Positions 9,007 through 18,091 of a DNA stretch of 64,000 nucleotides are shown here, in pieces. The notes under the pieces are model-generated. The model ran no database searches and was not told the origin of the DNA. It saw only the letters and a list, made by a program, of their open reading frames with translations. Position 1 is the stretch's first letter; every line of letters starts with the position of its first letter. Origin of the DNA: JAEYOM01 sp036260935 (GTDB lineage Bacteria > Bacillota > Clostridia > Acetivibrionales > DTU013); NCBI GenBank assembly GCA_036260935.1, contig DATALQ010000016.1, positions 1-64,000 of the forward strand, written 5' to 3'. A program made the translations under genes and the position numbers.

Positions 9007-9403
9007 GGTTCCCTCTCCTTGCCCTAACTTTGTAATCAACTAACGCTGATGTAAGTTGTCTTTTCAGGTTTATTTTGCCCTTTCACTGTCCGATTGGCTA
9101 TTCATTATTTTGAATGAACGCATAAAATATCTACTCATTTATTCTAATGAGGCAAGCAAAACGTAAAAGTATAGGGTTATATGTGTAGAAAAGAACATGT
9201 ATGGACAAAAGTCTTGATTATTTTGAATAATAAAAATATAATTATTTGTGAAATGGATATTCGTGGTTTGATATGGAATAAATGACTACAAGAGAGGCCT
9301 GATATAATTTGGAATTGACAGTTGGATTCGCTCAAAAAGAAGCCCATCCTATATTTGACTGTGTTTCCCGCTTGATAAACCGGTCAAAAAGGAGGCTCCA
9401 GAG
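9007..9403. other. Divergent intergenic region between two LuxR-type genes
   Basis: About 400 bases of AT-rich sequence separating the divergent regulators. On the plus strand a TATAAT at 9304 has only a weak -35 (ATGACT) upstream. No convincing inverted repeat longer than a few bases was found. Promoters for both genes must lie here. Confidence 0.5.
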
Positions 9404-10843
9404 GTGACAGAAACGGGAAAAGAAGATACTCTATTAGTTGACAATGTCGTTAATATAAGCGGCCTGAGAAAACAAAACTATCCGTACGTCTTTATATGGA
9501 TATTCTATTACGCATGGGTGGTTGCATTTGCATCCTGGTGGACGGCTTCGCCTCTAGCCGATAATGTTTTCAGTACACAGCTGCGCGGATTGATGCATTC
9601 CGTTAATTTACTCTCTTCTACTGCCTTTGTTTTTATTATCAGGAAAGAATGGTTCATAAAAGCTTCCCGTATAGGGGCAGTGGTTATTGCCGCAGGTATG
9701 ATCGTATTTTTTACCGTACCGGACGAACGTATTCGAATATTATCCGCAGTGGTGAGTTCTATAGCTATCGGTTGTGTAAACATAAGCTTTTTGATTCCTT
9801 TTGTTTTCATTCTGAATAATACTGAAAAGCTGTATGCGGTTGTCGGCAGTAATATTTTAATACAGTTGATTTTAATTATCCAGGAGATGAGTACGGGTGC
9901 CAGACTGTATAAAAATATTGTTTTTATTTTATCCTTTGTCATTCTGACGATTTCACTGGCCGCTATCATATTTTTCAGAAAAACGGATATAGTTGATACT
10001 GATGATGAACGAGAACAAAGCAAGCCCGAATTTCATCGCAGAATTTATCTGACTATTTTTCTTAATTGCGCAATCGTAGTTTTATGTAAAGGAGCAGGCA
10101 AGGGCGTTCTCAATGTGGCAGCTGTCGGTTCTCATTTGCCGGTCCTGGTTTGGCATTATATCGGCGGCCTTATTGGGTGTCTCATATTCGTCCTGATATA
10201 TGCCTTTACTGAAAAAGCCTTTGTTTGGCTTGGGAATATTACATTTTCAACTGTGGCAATAGGGCTTTTATGTAATGCGTTCGGGGCCCAGTTCCCCGGC
10301 CTGACAGTTGTATTTTCCATACTGCTCGGAATCGGTAATACGGTTGGAATGATCAATTTGTATTACATTGTGGGAGTCGTCGGCAGAAAGTATAACAGTA
10401 TGCGGTACGTAAGATTATCCATACTGTTCATAGGGGCCTGCGGCGGGCTGTCCGGCATAGTGTTGGGGTATGTGATCAGCATTATCGGCACATTTGAAAT
10501 CTCTATCGCTGCCTCGATGGTTTCGGCAGTAGTAACAACTTTGTTTCTGTTCGCGTCACCCATTTTTGCGCAGACGCATTTTGAAAATGACTGGGCAAAA
10601 GATTCTCAGCATATTGATATAGATAATGAGCAGTTTTATGTATTTAAGAAATATAATCTGAGCAAGCGCGAGGCAGAAGTTTGCAATCTGCTTTTACAGG
10701 GCTATACCATGCGTCAGATCTCCGGTATCCTGGCGATTGCATATCCGACGGTCAATACATATTGTACTTCTGTTTACCGAAAGCTGAACATCAACAGTCG
10801 GACTGAACTACTGATACTTTTCAAGGAATATACGATAAAATAA
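9404..10843 (+). CDS. Polytopic membrane protein fused to a LuxR-type HTH domain
   Basis: A 479-residue protein. The GTG start at 9404 has AAAAGGAGG 8 bases upstream. Residues about 25-395 form roughly 12 hydrophobic segments arranged like a major-facilitator transporter. Residues about 415-479 are a LuxR HTH (LSKREAEVCNLLLQGYTMRQ, then TVNTYCTSVYRKL). Membrane-bound LuxR regulators of this layout are known as large, mostly uncharacterised families in anaerobic gut bacteria. The membrane part may sense a ligand directly. The adjacent small LuxR protein and the surface-protein cluster downstream are possible targets, but that is inference. Confidence 0.8.
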   Translation: MTETGKEDTLLVDNVVNISGLRKQNYPYVFIWIFYYAWVVAFASWWTASPLADNVFSTQLRGLMHSVNLLSSTAFVFIIRKEWFIKASRIGAVVIAAGMIVFFTVPDERIRILSAVVSSIAIGCVNISFLIPFVFILNNTEKLYAVVGSNILIQLILIIQEMSTGARLYKNIVFILSFVILTISLAAIIFFRKTDIVDTDDEREQSKPEFHRRIYLTIFLNCAIVVLCKGAGKGVLNVAAVGSHLPVLVWHYIGGLIGCLIFVLIYAFTEKAFVWLGNITFSTVAIGLLCNAFGAQFPGLTVVFSILLGIGNTVGMINLYYIVGVVGRKYNSMRYVRLSILFIGACGGLSGIVLGYVISIIGTFEISIAASMVSAVVTTLFLFASPIFAQTHFENDWAKDSQHIDIDNEQFYVFKKYNLSKREAEVCNLLLQGYTMRQISGILAIAYPTVNTYCTSVYRKLNINSRTELLILFKEYTIK

Positions 10844-10857
10844 GCATCAAATCAGCA

Positions 10858-10896
10858 AAAACAGCGCCTCATTAGTTTTAATGAGGTGCTGTTTTT
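10858..10896 (+). terminator. Terminator after the membrane LuxR gene
   Basis: A 17-base-pair stem starting AAAACAGCGCCTCATTA, pairing with the reverse arm from 10879 (one G-T wobble), with the loop GTTT and a T-run. Confidence 0.9.
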
Positions 10897-10992
10897 GCTT
10901 TCATGCGAGTTAATGAATGGACTTGCCCGAAAATAAAAAGCAGAATGATTTTGAAGTAAAGCTCAAAAACGAATTTTGGAGGTCAATTTGTT

Positions 10993-12087
10993 ATGAAAAA
11001 GAAATTAATCGCTTGTCTGATTGCTTTTGTATTGCTTGTCGGGATGCTCCCGTTAAATGTGTTGGCAGCTTTGCCCGATGGAGTCCCATCGTCATTGGCA
11101 GCTCCGTCTCTCTTGAAAACCGAATTGAAATATGATGGCGATGGCCTGCCATATTTTGAAGTTCAGCTGGTGATTCCCCAGAGTATTTTAGATCTTGATA
11201 GTACAAAACCGGCCGGCGGGTCTGTCTTCTGGGAATACACTGAAAAAATTGATAATGGTTCGTGGAGCGATTACGGCGGAGGCGGGTATCTGAACGTTAT
11301 TACGGAATCAGAGGAAGCGATTGTTTCAGGGAGTCCAAATACCTTTAAAGTTACGTTTGTACCTATTGATGAAGGTACGCTTGAGTCTGTAGACATAAAA
11401 AATCATATATACTCTTACAAAATGCGCTTTTATTATGATTACTATGAAGGCTGGCCGAATGTCGATCCTATATACTCGTCTGTCTCCAATGAAGTGTCCA
11501 TAGGCTCCGGAAGCTTTTACTCCGATGCCAGCAAATGGGCAGTGCCGGAACTGAAAAAGGCGTCTGAGCTTGAACTGATCCCTGATATATTGAAAGGGGC
11601 GGATATGACAAAGCCCATTAGCCGTGAGGAATTTGCGGAACTGGCAGTTCTGCTCTATGAAAAGACAGCTCAAAAAACTGCAACTCCAGTATCTCCCAAC
11701 CCGTTCAAGGATACAAAAAATCCACAAATTCTGAAGGCGTTCACAATAGGTATTACTGACGGTACATCGGCAACGACGTTTTCTCCAAAAACGCTTATAA
11801 ACAGGGAACAGTGCGCGGCAATGCTGTTTCGTACCATCAAAGCGATAGCTCCTGATGCGGATTACAGTGTTGCGGGCGTTAAAAACTTTCCCGATCAGAA
11901 GTATATCTCCGCCTATGCAGTCGAAGCGACCAAGTATATGTCCAAACTGGGTATTATACAAGGCGATTCAGCAGGCAATTTTATGCCGAAAGCAACTACA
12001 ACCGCACAGAAGGCTGCCAACTACGGAATGGCTACAAGAGAAGCTGCCATTTTGATGGCGGCAAGAACGTATGAGGCTATGAATTAA
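10993..12087 (+). CDS. Secreted S-layer homology (SLH) domain protein
   Basis: A 364-residue protein with an N-terminal signal peptide (MKKKLIACLIAFVLLVGM, cleavage probably after VLA). Residues about 35-170 form an unassigned beta-rich domain with many aromatic and acidic residues. Residues about 175-360 contain three SLH-like repeats (YSDASKWAVPELKKASELEL, FKDTKNPQILKAFTIGITDG, FPDQKYISAYAVEATKYMSK). SLH repeats attach proteins to pyruvylated cell-wall polymers. The ribosome binding site is GGAGG. The gene has its own terminator at 12104. It is probably cell-surface displayed. Confidence 0.85.
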   Translation: MKKKLIACLIAFVLLVGMLPLNVLAALPDGVPSSLAAPSLLKTELKYDGDGLPYFEVQLVIPQSILDLDSTKPAGGSVFWEYTEKIDNGSWSDYGGGGYLNVITESEEAIVSGSPNTFKVTFVPIDEGTLESVDIKNHIYSYKMRFYYDYYEGWPNVDPIYSSVSNEVSIGSGSFYSDASKWAVPELKKASELELIPDILKGADMTKPISREEFAELAVLLYEKTAQKTATPVSPNPFKDTKNPQILKAFTIGITDGTSATTFSPKTLINREQCAAMLFRTIKAIAPDADYSVAGVKNFPDQKYISAYAVEATKYMSKLGIIQGDSAGNFMPKATTTAQKAANYGMATREAAILMAARTYEAMN

Positions 12088-12103
12088 TACGGCCACTGTC
12101 AAA

Positions 12104-12140
12104 GATGAGGCATTGGAAACAATGCCTCATCAACGTTTTA
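12104..12140 (+). terminator. Terminator after the SLH protein gene
   Basis: An 11-base-pair stem GATGAGGCATT/AATGCCTCATC with a 6-base loop and a downstream CGTTTTA. It lies inside a possible N-terminal extension of the next reading frame, which argues for the later start at 12201. Confidence 0.8.
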
Positions 12141-12200
12141 TACATTGTTCAGCAATATGGGAAAAACACAGACGTAATCCATAATAGAGAGGAGTCGGTA

Positions 12201-13754
12201 ATGAAGCATATTGTAGTAAAAATAGCGCTGCTGTTGTGCCTGACAATTATATTCTCTGCTTGCGGTAACGGTGCACCCGTGAGTAATACACCAGGAAGCA
12301 ATACATCCGTGAGCAACGTACCAGGGAGCAATACATCTATTAGTAATGTGCCCACGAGTAGTGCACCTTCTGCCGGACCCCTTGAATCGGCGGGTAGTTC
12401 TGCTAATATCCCTGCTACCCATAGAATTGTCTTCCAAGACAGCATAAAGGACCCACAGGCAGAGTATCTTAACGATTCCGGCGGTAACGAACCGGCGGGT
12501 ACTGCCAGGCTTGATCTGACTCTTTATGAAAAAACCCCCGGTGTATATGAAGGCTGTGGTATTATAACCCGTACTCTGATTATACCCGATAACGCTTCAG
12601 GAATAAGGCAGGAATATGTTTACCGGACAGGAATGATTCGTGCCGAAGATGGCCGTGAAGATAGATTGACTCTCATTTGTGGTATGACTGAAGACAAGGA
12701 TTCAGATACTTTTTTGGGCAAGGATGCACCTGTTCATATGGTTTCACATAAAGAAGCGACATTGCTGCAAAAGGATATACCGTGTCTGGTTAAACTGGAT
12801 GGAGAAAAGGCATCCATCTCCATTAAATTGCACGATCAGGCAACTCTCGTATTTACAGGACAGCCTATGGAAGGCCCTGATGAAGCACCTGAGAACGAAA
12901 CTCCGCAACGGCAAGGCATTATCTATATCAACAGCATGGGCGGCAGCGGGGACTGCGCAGCTATTCTTTCAGCCGAATACAGTGCTGAGCAGAACAGTTT
13001 TTCCGGCAAGCTTTTCATTAATGGAAATGGAGCTGCATTCGAGAGCATTGACGAAAATGTGAAATTTACCCTTAAACAATATGATTCCTCACTTTACCAA
13101 AGTTCAGGAGGAATACTCAGGGACAAATTTACTCACATGGGTACGCTACATACCGGGGCTGGCGATTTTATACTGCTGTTGGATGGGAAACAGGTCATTC
13201 TGGAGCGTGTGGGCAAGGGTATGTTTTTTTGCGGAGGACTTTTTTCTGATTCACAGAGGGACAACTTGTATAATGAGGCCGACAAGACAAGAAAAATGCT
13301 TACTTATCTGTTCTGTCAAAAAAGTGGCGATGACATAGACTACTCGCAGTTTGAAGGATTGAATCCTGATGATCCCGAAGATATGGAGAAAATATTGAGT
13401 ATGTCCGAAGAACTGGATGACGTCATAGGTGCCGAAAATGGGGTTCCTGCCTGGTATCCGGTTGGTTTGATCCCAACTGTCGATTTTTCTGAACCAGACG
13501 GCTACTTAACTACACCTGTAATAGGTCAACAAATCTTTAAGCTCTACAATACCCAGTATTACGAAAACATGGATTTCGAAGACCTGGTCTCACCTTATCG
13601 CAAGGTCTTATCAAGCTATGATAATTACAAAGAGTATCTGGATCATGATAGTGCGGAGGGAGTCTTTCTCTTTACCATGGGCAGGTATTCATTGCAGGTA
13701 TACCTGCAGCAGTCCAGCTTGAAACTTACCAGCGTTAATGTTTATATATACTGA
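12201..13754 (+). CDS. Lipoprotein with Ser/Asn-rich linker, unknown function
   Basis: A 517-residue predicted lipoprotein. The start at 12201 follows GAGAGGAG. The signal peptide ends in a lipobox IIFSAC. It is followed by a low-complexity linker of SNTPGSN/SNVPGSN-type repeats (DNA about 12286-12360, an imperfect tandem duplication). The remaining sequence has repeated beta-strand patterns and no motif I recognise. It starts a row of three lipoprotein genes with no terminator between them, so co-expression is likely. Confidence 0.75.
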   Translation: MKHIVVKIALLLCLTIIFSACGNGAPVSNTPGSNTSVSNVPGSNTSISNVPTSSAPSAGPLESAGSSANIPATHRIVFQDSIKDPQAEYLNDSGGNEPAGTARLDLTLYEKTPGVYEGCGIITRTLIIPDNASGIRQEYVYRTGMIRAEDGREDRLTLICGMTEDKDSDTFLGKDAPVHMVSHKEATLLQKDIPCLVKLDGEKASISIKLHDQATLVFTGQPMEGPDEAPENETPQRQGIIYINSMGGSGDCAAILSAEYSAEQNSFSGKLFINGNGAAFESIDENVKFTLKQYDSSLYQSSGGILRDKFTHMGTLHTGAGDFILLLDGKQVILERVGKGMFFCGGLFSDSQRDNLYNEADKTRKMLTYLFCQKSGDDIDYSQFEGLNPDDPEDMEKILSMSEELDDVIGAENGVPAWYPVGLIPTVDFSEPDGYLTTPVIGQQIFKLYNTQYYENMDFEDLVSPYRKVLSSYDNYKEYLDHDSAEGVFLFTMGRYSLQVYLQQSSLKLTSVNVYIY

Positions 13755-13800
13755 TTTAGTAAAGCAAATGCAAATTTAGCAGAATAGGAGCCCTGGCTAT

Positions 13801-15624
13801 ATGAAAATAAAAACTATTATCAGCTTGATATTGGCTGCTGCAATTCTTGTGGGTCTCTGTTCTTGCGCCGGTTCACAAACTGGCGCTGCAGACAGTACAG
13901 TTCACACGGTATCCGCAGACAATACGGTTCAAGCAGGCTCTGCAGACAATACGGATTCAGAAAGAGCCGGTGTCGATATCGATGATACGGAGGTCCTTCT
14001 GGCAAATAATGCGGAAGAGGCGGAAACTCACGGCAATTCACTGGGGAACGCCGTCATGACGCCGGATGAAGACAAGCTTGCAGTCGTTACTTATTCTCCT
14101 TTGGGAGGCGCCGTATTTCTTGAACTCCAGGATAGCGCAGGTAATTTATGGCGGTTGGATATTCCGGAAAATGCCCTTCCGTATGGAGAAAATATCACTA
14201 TGCGGCTCAGTGAAGACATAACGTCGGACATGGTTTCCGGCAAACTGAATTCCGGCGTCATATTGGAACCGGAAGGCCTGCAGTTTACCATTCCTGCAAC
14301 GCTCACTATAAAAGGGCCTGCAGTTGCCGATCAAACATGTATTTTTTCCGGAGATCATGCAGGTAATAATCTGAACTTTGCCCAGCCTAAAGTTGATACG
14401 GACAGTCTTAAAGTAACTGTGGGGCATTTCTCAGCCTACATTGTCTATCAGCCGATAGGGGATTCGCAAATACAGGAAGCGGCCGATCTTGCGGCGGAAT
14501 CCTACAAAAGCGTTCTGGATGAGGTAGAAGCCTTTTTAAAAACGCAGGTTTCCGCCCCGCCTGTTCCGGCCGACTATTCCTTCGAATGTAAGGATGAGGA
14601 TGGTGAGAATGCCTCTCAGTATAGGAACAGGGCTCTCGATATGTATATTAACAGCGTAATGCGGCCCGAAAGCGATCTTGCCCGGAGATTACTGGGCGCG
14701 GGATATGAAGTCGCAAAGCTGGGCGGTGAAACAGAAGCGTTTTACTATGCCGGACTTCTCCTTGAACGGGATCTGAAAAAGGCCGATAAACTGATACGTA
14801 CCTATATGAATGATAATGACAAGCTGATTCCCGTTATGAATCTGACCTTTAAAGTGATGAAAGAGATGCAGGCTTTGGGCCTTGACGTCCCGACAGGATA
14901 TATTCAAACATTCTCAGAGTGGATGGCTCGCGCGGCTGACGAACAAATCCGGAAAATCAGGGAGGAACATAACTATAAAGCGCTTGGACCTGCAGTTGCT
15001 TTAGCCAAGGGCAGCGCAATCATGGAGTCTGATTTTTCCGCGTCAACAAAGTTTACGCAAAAATTTATGGAAAAAATTAAAAAAGCGATGACTTTTAAGG
15101 TTAAATATGAAGCTTCTCTTTTTGCAGGTCACGCAAATCAGAAGATGACCCTGGAGGGTGAAGCTGAGGTTTTGTTCCTTGACGAAAATAATGAGAACTC
15201 CTATACCGGAACGGGGAAGGGCAAGTACCTTTCTTACTCGCACAGCGGACCCTGGGTAACGACCATTGATTTTCCAAACGAATATCCCGTAAAAATCAAG
15301 TTTATCGATTTCTCTCCCTGCACCAGTAAGAAAGTGAAAGTTCAGGTCGATACCATCGGGTCCAAGAACGAAGTCTGGTACAACTCGGTGCTGGATGAAA
15401 AGATTACGGATCAATACAGCTTCGTGAACTTTATGGCTGATGAACTGTTCAATGAATACAAGAAAGAGTCGGGTGAGTTTGTCTTTGAAGTGCCGTTTCA
15501 CAATAAAAACGTCATTATGGGCGATGGAAGCTTTGCCAAGACCAATACTATCAATTATCCGGAAGATGGCAATGCCAGCGGTTCCATCAGCTATAGGCTC
15601 GAGATCAGGCATACGCCGAAATAA
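13801..15624 (+). CDS. Large lipoprotein with a possible ZU5-like domain
   Basis: A 607-residue predicted lipoprotein with lipobox GLCSC after a signal peptide. A short tandem repeat of Ser/Ala-Asp-Asn-Thr units follows (about residues 30-50). Residues about 85-215 resemble a ZU5-like beta sandwich (YSPLGGAVFLELQDSAGN, LDIPENALPYGENITMRL, ending VGHFSAYIVY). The rest is alpha-helical then beta-rich and unassigned. The gene lies 46 bases after the previous lipoprotein gene with ribosome binding site AGGAG. The ZU5 resemblance is by eye only. Confidence 0.7.
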   Translation: MKIKTIISLILAAAILVGLCSCAGSQTGAADSTVHTVSADNTVQAGSADNTDSERAGVDIDDTEVLLANNAEEAETHGNSLGNAVMTPDEDKLAVVTYSPLGGAVFLELQDSAGNLWRLDIPENALPYGENITMRLSEDITSDMVSGKLNSGVILEPEGLQFTIPATLTIKGPAVADQTCIFSGDHAGNNLNFAQPKVDTDSLKVTVGHFSAYIVYQPIGDSQIQEAADLAAESYKSVLDEVEAFLKTQVSAPPVPADYSFECKDEDGENASQYRNRALDMYINSVMRPESDLARRLLGAGYEVAKLGGETEAFYYAGLLLERDLKKADKLIRTYMNDNDKLIPVMNLTFKVMKEMQALGLDVPTGYIQTFSEWMARAADEQIRKIREEHNYKALGPAVALAKGSAIMESDFSASTKFTQKFMEKIKKAMTFKVKYEASLFAGHANQKMTLEGEAEVLFLDENNENSYTGTGKGKYLSYSHSGPWVTTIDFPNEYPVKIKFIDFSPCTSKKVKVQVDTIGSKNEVWYNSVLDEKITDQYSFVNFMADELFNEYKKESGEFVFEVPFHNKNVIMGDGSFAKTNTINYPEDGNASGSISYRLEIRHTPK

Positions 15625-15767
15625 ACAATAATCATGACATTTGTCACTATTTCTGTCACAATACATGTCATATAATTTAAATATTGCAGACAAGCTATGC
15701 AAACGATGCCTTTGCCTGCATATATTTTATCTTTTAGAGATCCCTTTGGGATTGAAAGGAGTTTCGT

Positions 15768-16667
15768 ATGAAACGGAGCAAGTTCTACGCAAAAATCCTG
15801 GCTGTTGCTATTTGTACTATGGCATTATCGGGTTGCGGATCCGGAAAGCAAGATACCCCGGCGTCTACCCCGGCTGTATCAACCGCCATCACACAGGAAA
15901 CATCTGCTTCAGCCACACCGGAGACAACGCAGACTGCGGCTCCGTCTTCGACCCAGGCACCCGCTGAGGAATTGAAATGGGATACGGATACACTAAAAAA
16001 TGATTCAGGCAAAACCCTGATCAGATGCATCGGTGATCAAAGGAACGGCGATCGCCATGTAAGCTTCGGTATCGTCTCCTCCAAGGGCACGACGATATTG
16101 ACTGATCCGATATATTCGTTAAAGGACAAGGTCTATATAAAGGCGGACGTTATCACGGTAACGCATACGCACAGTGATCACTTTAATTGGATGCTTTTAA
16201 ACAAGGTGAAGGATTATGCGAAAATTTCATCATATAGCCCTGAAAGTTTCACTGTTAATGATGTAAATGTGATAGGAGCAGCAGCTTCCCATACGTCTGA
16301 TCCGATCAATGAATCACGCCCGAGCAATACTATATATGTTTACGAACTTGACGGTTTACGTATAGCCCATATGGGCGATATGGGGCAGGATGAACTGACT
16401 CCGGAGCAACTGAAAAAATTGGGTCAGTTGGACATCATTTTTACGATAATTACCAACGCGCCGTCTTACGGCTCTGCAACGGAGAAGAATATTAAAATCA
16501 TACAGCAGCTGAAGCCGAAGATCGTGATTCCGACACATTATGCGGATGACGTGCTCTCAGAGACAATAAAGGCACTGGGAGTCAAAGAGGTTGAGAGAGC
16601 TCCGGAACTTGCTGTTAGCAAGGATGATCTGAAGGATGCTTCGATGAGGTTTATCATCGTCGAATAG
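15768..16667 (+). CDS. Exported metallo-beta-lactamase-fold lipoprotein
   Basis: A 299-residue predicted lipoprotein. The lipobox LSGC is followed by a Thr/Ala/Ser/Pro linker (about residues 28-70), then an MBL-fold domain. The metal-binding HxHxDH motif appears as THTHSDHFNW, with later ligands in GAAASHTSD, HMGDMGQDEL and IPTHYAD. The arrangement is like the UlaG/YtnP type of MBL hydrolase. The substrate is unknown. An extracellular location is unusual for this subfamily. It ends the lipoprotein row and is followed by a terminator. The 143-base gap upstream has repeated TGTCA words (ATGACA...TGTCAT) that could be an operator. Confidence 0.85.
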   Translation: MKRSKFYAKILAVAICTMALSGCGSGKQDTPASTPAVSTAITQETSASATPETTQTAAPSSTQAPAEELKWDTDTLKNDSGKTLIRCIGDQRNGDRHVSFGIVSSKGTTILTDPIYSLKDKVYIKADVITVTHTHSDHFNWMLLNKVKDYAKISSYSPESFTVNDVNVIGAAASHTSDPINESRPSNTIYVYELDGLRIAHMGDMGQDELTPEQLKKLGQLDIIFTIITNAPSYGSATEKNIKIIQQLKPKIVIPTHYADDVLSETIKALGVKEVERAPELAVSKDDLKDASMRFIIVE

Positions 16668-16724
16668 TACCGAAGCAGGTATGCCCTTGATTTGTCAGGG
16701 ACATACAGTTGCATTGCAAGATTG

Positions 16725-16747
16725 CCACCCGTAAGGGTGGTTTTTTT
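16725..16747 (+). terminator. Terminator after the MBL lipoprotein gene
   Basis: A stem CCACCC/GGGTGG with the tetraloop GTAA followed by seven Ts. Confidence 0.9.
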
Positions 16748-16785
16748 GTGTAAGCAAGATATAGTATAAAATATGTATGATATAG

Positions 16786-16814
16786 TTGACATTTTGTATA
16801 ACATAGCATATAAT
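16786..16814 (+). promoter_or_regulatory. Perfect consensus sigma-A promoter
   Basis: TTGACA, a 17-base spacer and TATAAT, immediately upstream of the small XRE regulator gene. Confidence 0.9.
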
Positions 16815-16853
16815 TTTATCATTAAGTGGCGAGAGGAGTATTGGGATGGGCTT

Positions 16854-17048
16854 ATGAAAAATAAAAAAATGAAAATGGCACGGGTCGAATGCGAACTGTC
16901 GCAGGAGCAGCTTGCCGAGAAGGTAGGCGTTACCCGGCAGACGATCAGCATGATCGAATCGGGGAATTACAACCCCACGCTGAATCTCTGTATAGAAATT
17001 TGCAAGGCATTGAACAGGACATTAAACGATTTGTTTTGGGAGGAATGA
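16854..17048 (+). CDS. Small XRE-family HTH regulator
   Basis: A 64-residue Cro/CI-type regulator, almost entirely one helix-turn-helix domain (LSQEQLAEKVGVTRQTISMI, then GNYNPTLNLCIEICKAL). The ATG at 16854 is 15 bases after GAGAGGAG, a slightly long spacing. Upstream in-frame codons would place the start inside the promoter. Such small XRE proteins are usually paired with a small membrane protein, as here (next gene 5 bases downstream). It probably autoregulates from the consensus promoter upstream. Confidence 0.85.
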   Translation: MKNKKMKMARVECELSQEQLAEKVGVTRQTISMIESGNYNPTLNLCIEICKALNRTLNDLFWEE

Positions 17049-17053
17049 TTTGT

Positions 17054-17503
17054 ATGAAAAAAATAGTTGATGAAAGAATTATGGGTCTGCAGAAAAAGTA
17101 CGGTTTTGAAGCATTATACCTGGCGTCGTTTCTTATACTTGCCGACTTTATGGTCAGGATCGTCTTCTTTAAGAAGGGCTTCAGCGAAAGTATCGACTTG
17201 TATCTGATTTTCCTGCTGCCCTGGCTGTATTATGATGTCAGAGGTCTGTTCGGAGGAATCTTTACAGGTATCTCGAAGCAGCAGAAGCTCATAAACAAGC
17301 TTGTTGGTGTTTTCTTCTGCGCGGTGTTCCTGATGGTTACACTGCTCGGCCTCGCAAACGACGGCATAATAACCAAATTCTCAAGCGGCGATTTTGTGAT
17401 GGGATTTATTACAGGGCTTGCTATAGTAGCATTTGGCGCGATTATAGTAATTATTGCAGCTAAAAGGCAACTAAAAAAAAGGGAAGTTGAAGAAAACGAA
17501 TAA
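17054..17503 (+). CDS. Small membrane protein paired with the XRE regulator
   Basis: A 149-residue protein with about four hydrophobic segments and a basic C-terminal tail (AAKRQLKKREVEENE). It resembles the DUF6773-type proteins found beside small XRE regulators, but I hold that name loosely. The start at 17054 is chosen because GGGAGGA at the end of the previous gene is 9 bases upstream. The genes are coupled, so it is presumably co-expressed and possibly modulates the regulator. Confidence 0.7.
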   Translation: MKKIVDERIMGLQKKYGFEALYLASFLILADFMVRIVFFKKGFSESIDLYLIFLLPWLYYDVRGLFGGIFTGISKQQKLINKLVGVFFCAVFLMVTLLGLANDGIITKFSSGDFVMGFITGLAIVAFGAIIVIIAAKRQLKKREVEENE

Positions 17504-17512
17504 TATCAATTA

Positions 17513-17551
17513 TCAATATATATTTATCGTTTATCAATAAATATATATTGA
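17513..17551. promoter_or_regulatory. Long perfect inverted repeat at the DUF2975 operon promoter
   Basis: Perfect 14-base arms, the left starting TCAATATATATTTA and the right ending TAAATATATATTGA, separated by 11 bases. The right arm runs into the -35 of the promoter at 17548. No T-run follows, so an operator fits better than a terminator. Confidence 0.65.
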
Positions 17552-17576
17552 CTAATAATATGCCATGGAGTATACT
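17548..17576 (+). promoter_or_regulatory. Promoter of the DUF2975-YozG-DUF4173-DUF4097 operon
   Basis: TTGACT, a 17-base spacer and TATACT. The -10 lies in a second small palindrome, GAGTATACTC (17568-17577), so both promoter boxes touch inverted repeats. Confidence 0.75.
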
Positions 17577-17616
17577 CTCCTTGTAAACGATATCGTATTA
17601 CTTGGAGGGTATCTCT

Positions 17617-18078
17617 ATGAAAATCCTTGGTGAAAACGGCTTATCGGGAATTGTTAAACGCTTTATCGACCTGATATTTATAGGAGGCATTGGCATCGTA
17701 CTTGGGCTCCCGTTCATACTGCGATGGTATATGGATTGGCTGGCAGGCAGTACAAGCGAATTGTATGCGTTTCTGCTGCCATTTCTTTATGTTACGGGTA
17801 TACTGGCGCTCATTCTCGTAAATGAACTAAGGAAAATATTTAAAACGCTGAACCGTATGGATCCCTTCCGTATTGATAATGTACGGAGCTTCAAGCTGAT
17901 GTCGGTTTGTTGCTTTGTCATTTCTTGTTTGTATCTGGTAAAGATTTTTTTCTTCAATTCTTTTCTTACGATTATTTTAATGATGGTATTCATTATCGGA
18001 GGCTTTTTCCTGCTCATTATAGCGGAGGTTTTCAGGCAGGCCGTTATAGTCAAGGAAGAAAACGATCTGACGATATGA
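17617..18078 (+). CDS. DUF2975 family membrane protein
   Basis: A 153-residue protein with four hydrophobic segments. The middle holds the stretch NELRKIFKTLNRMDPFRIDN typical of DUF2975 (YoaS-like) proteins. The start at 17617 has GGAGGG 8 bases upstream. It is followed 13 bases later by a YozG-like XRE regulator, the standard partner of this family. The biochemical role is unknown. It may tether or sequester the regulator at the membrane. Confidence 0.8.
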   Translation: MKILGENGLSGIVKRFIDLIFIGGIGIVLGLPFILRWYMDWLAGSTSELYAFLLPFLYVTGILALILVNELRKIFKTLNRMDPFRIDNVRSFKLMSVCCFVISCLYLVKIFFFNSFLTIILMMVFIIGGFFLLIIAEVFRQAVIVKEENDLTI

Positions 18079-18091
18079 TGCGGGAGGGCTT

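Noticed and set aside
10917..11135. A 72-codon ORF overlapping the start of the SLH protein gene.
   Set aside because: No ribosome binding site of its own, and most of it lies out of frame inside a gene with a clear signal peptide.
12105..12200. An N-terminal extension of the first lipoprotein.
   Set aside because: It crosses an intrinsic terminator and would bury the lipobox signal peptide. GAGAGGAG supports the ATG at 12201.
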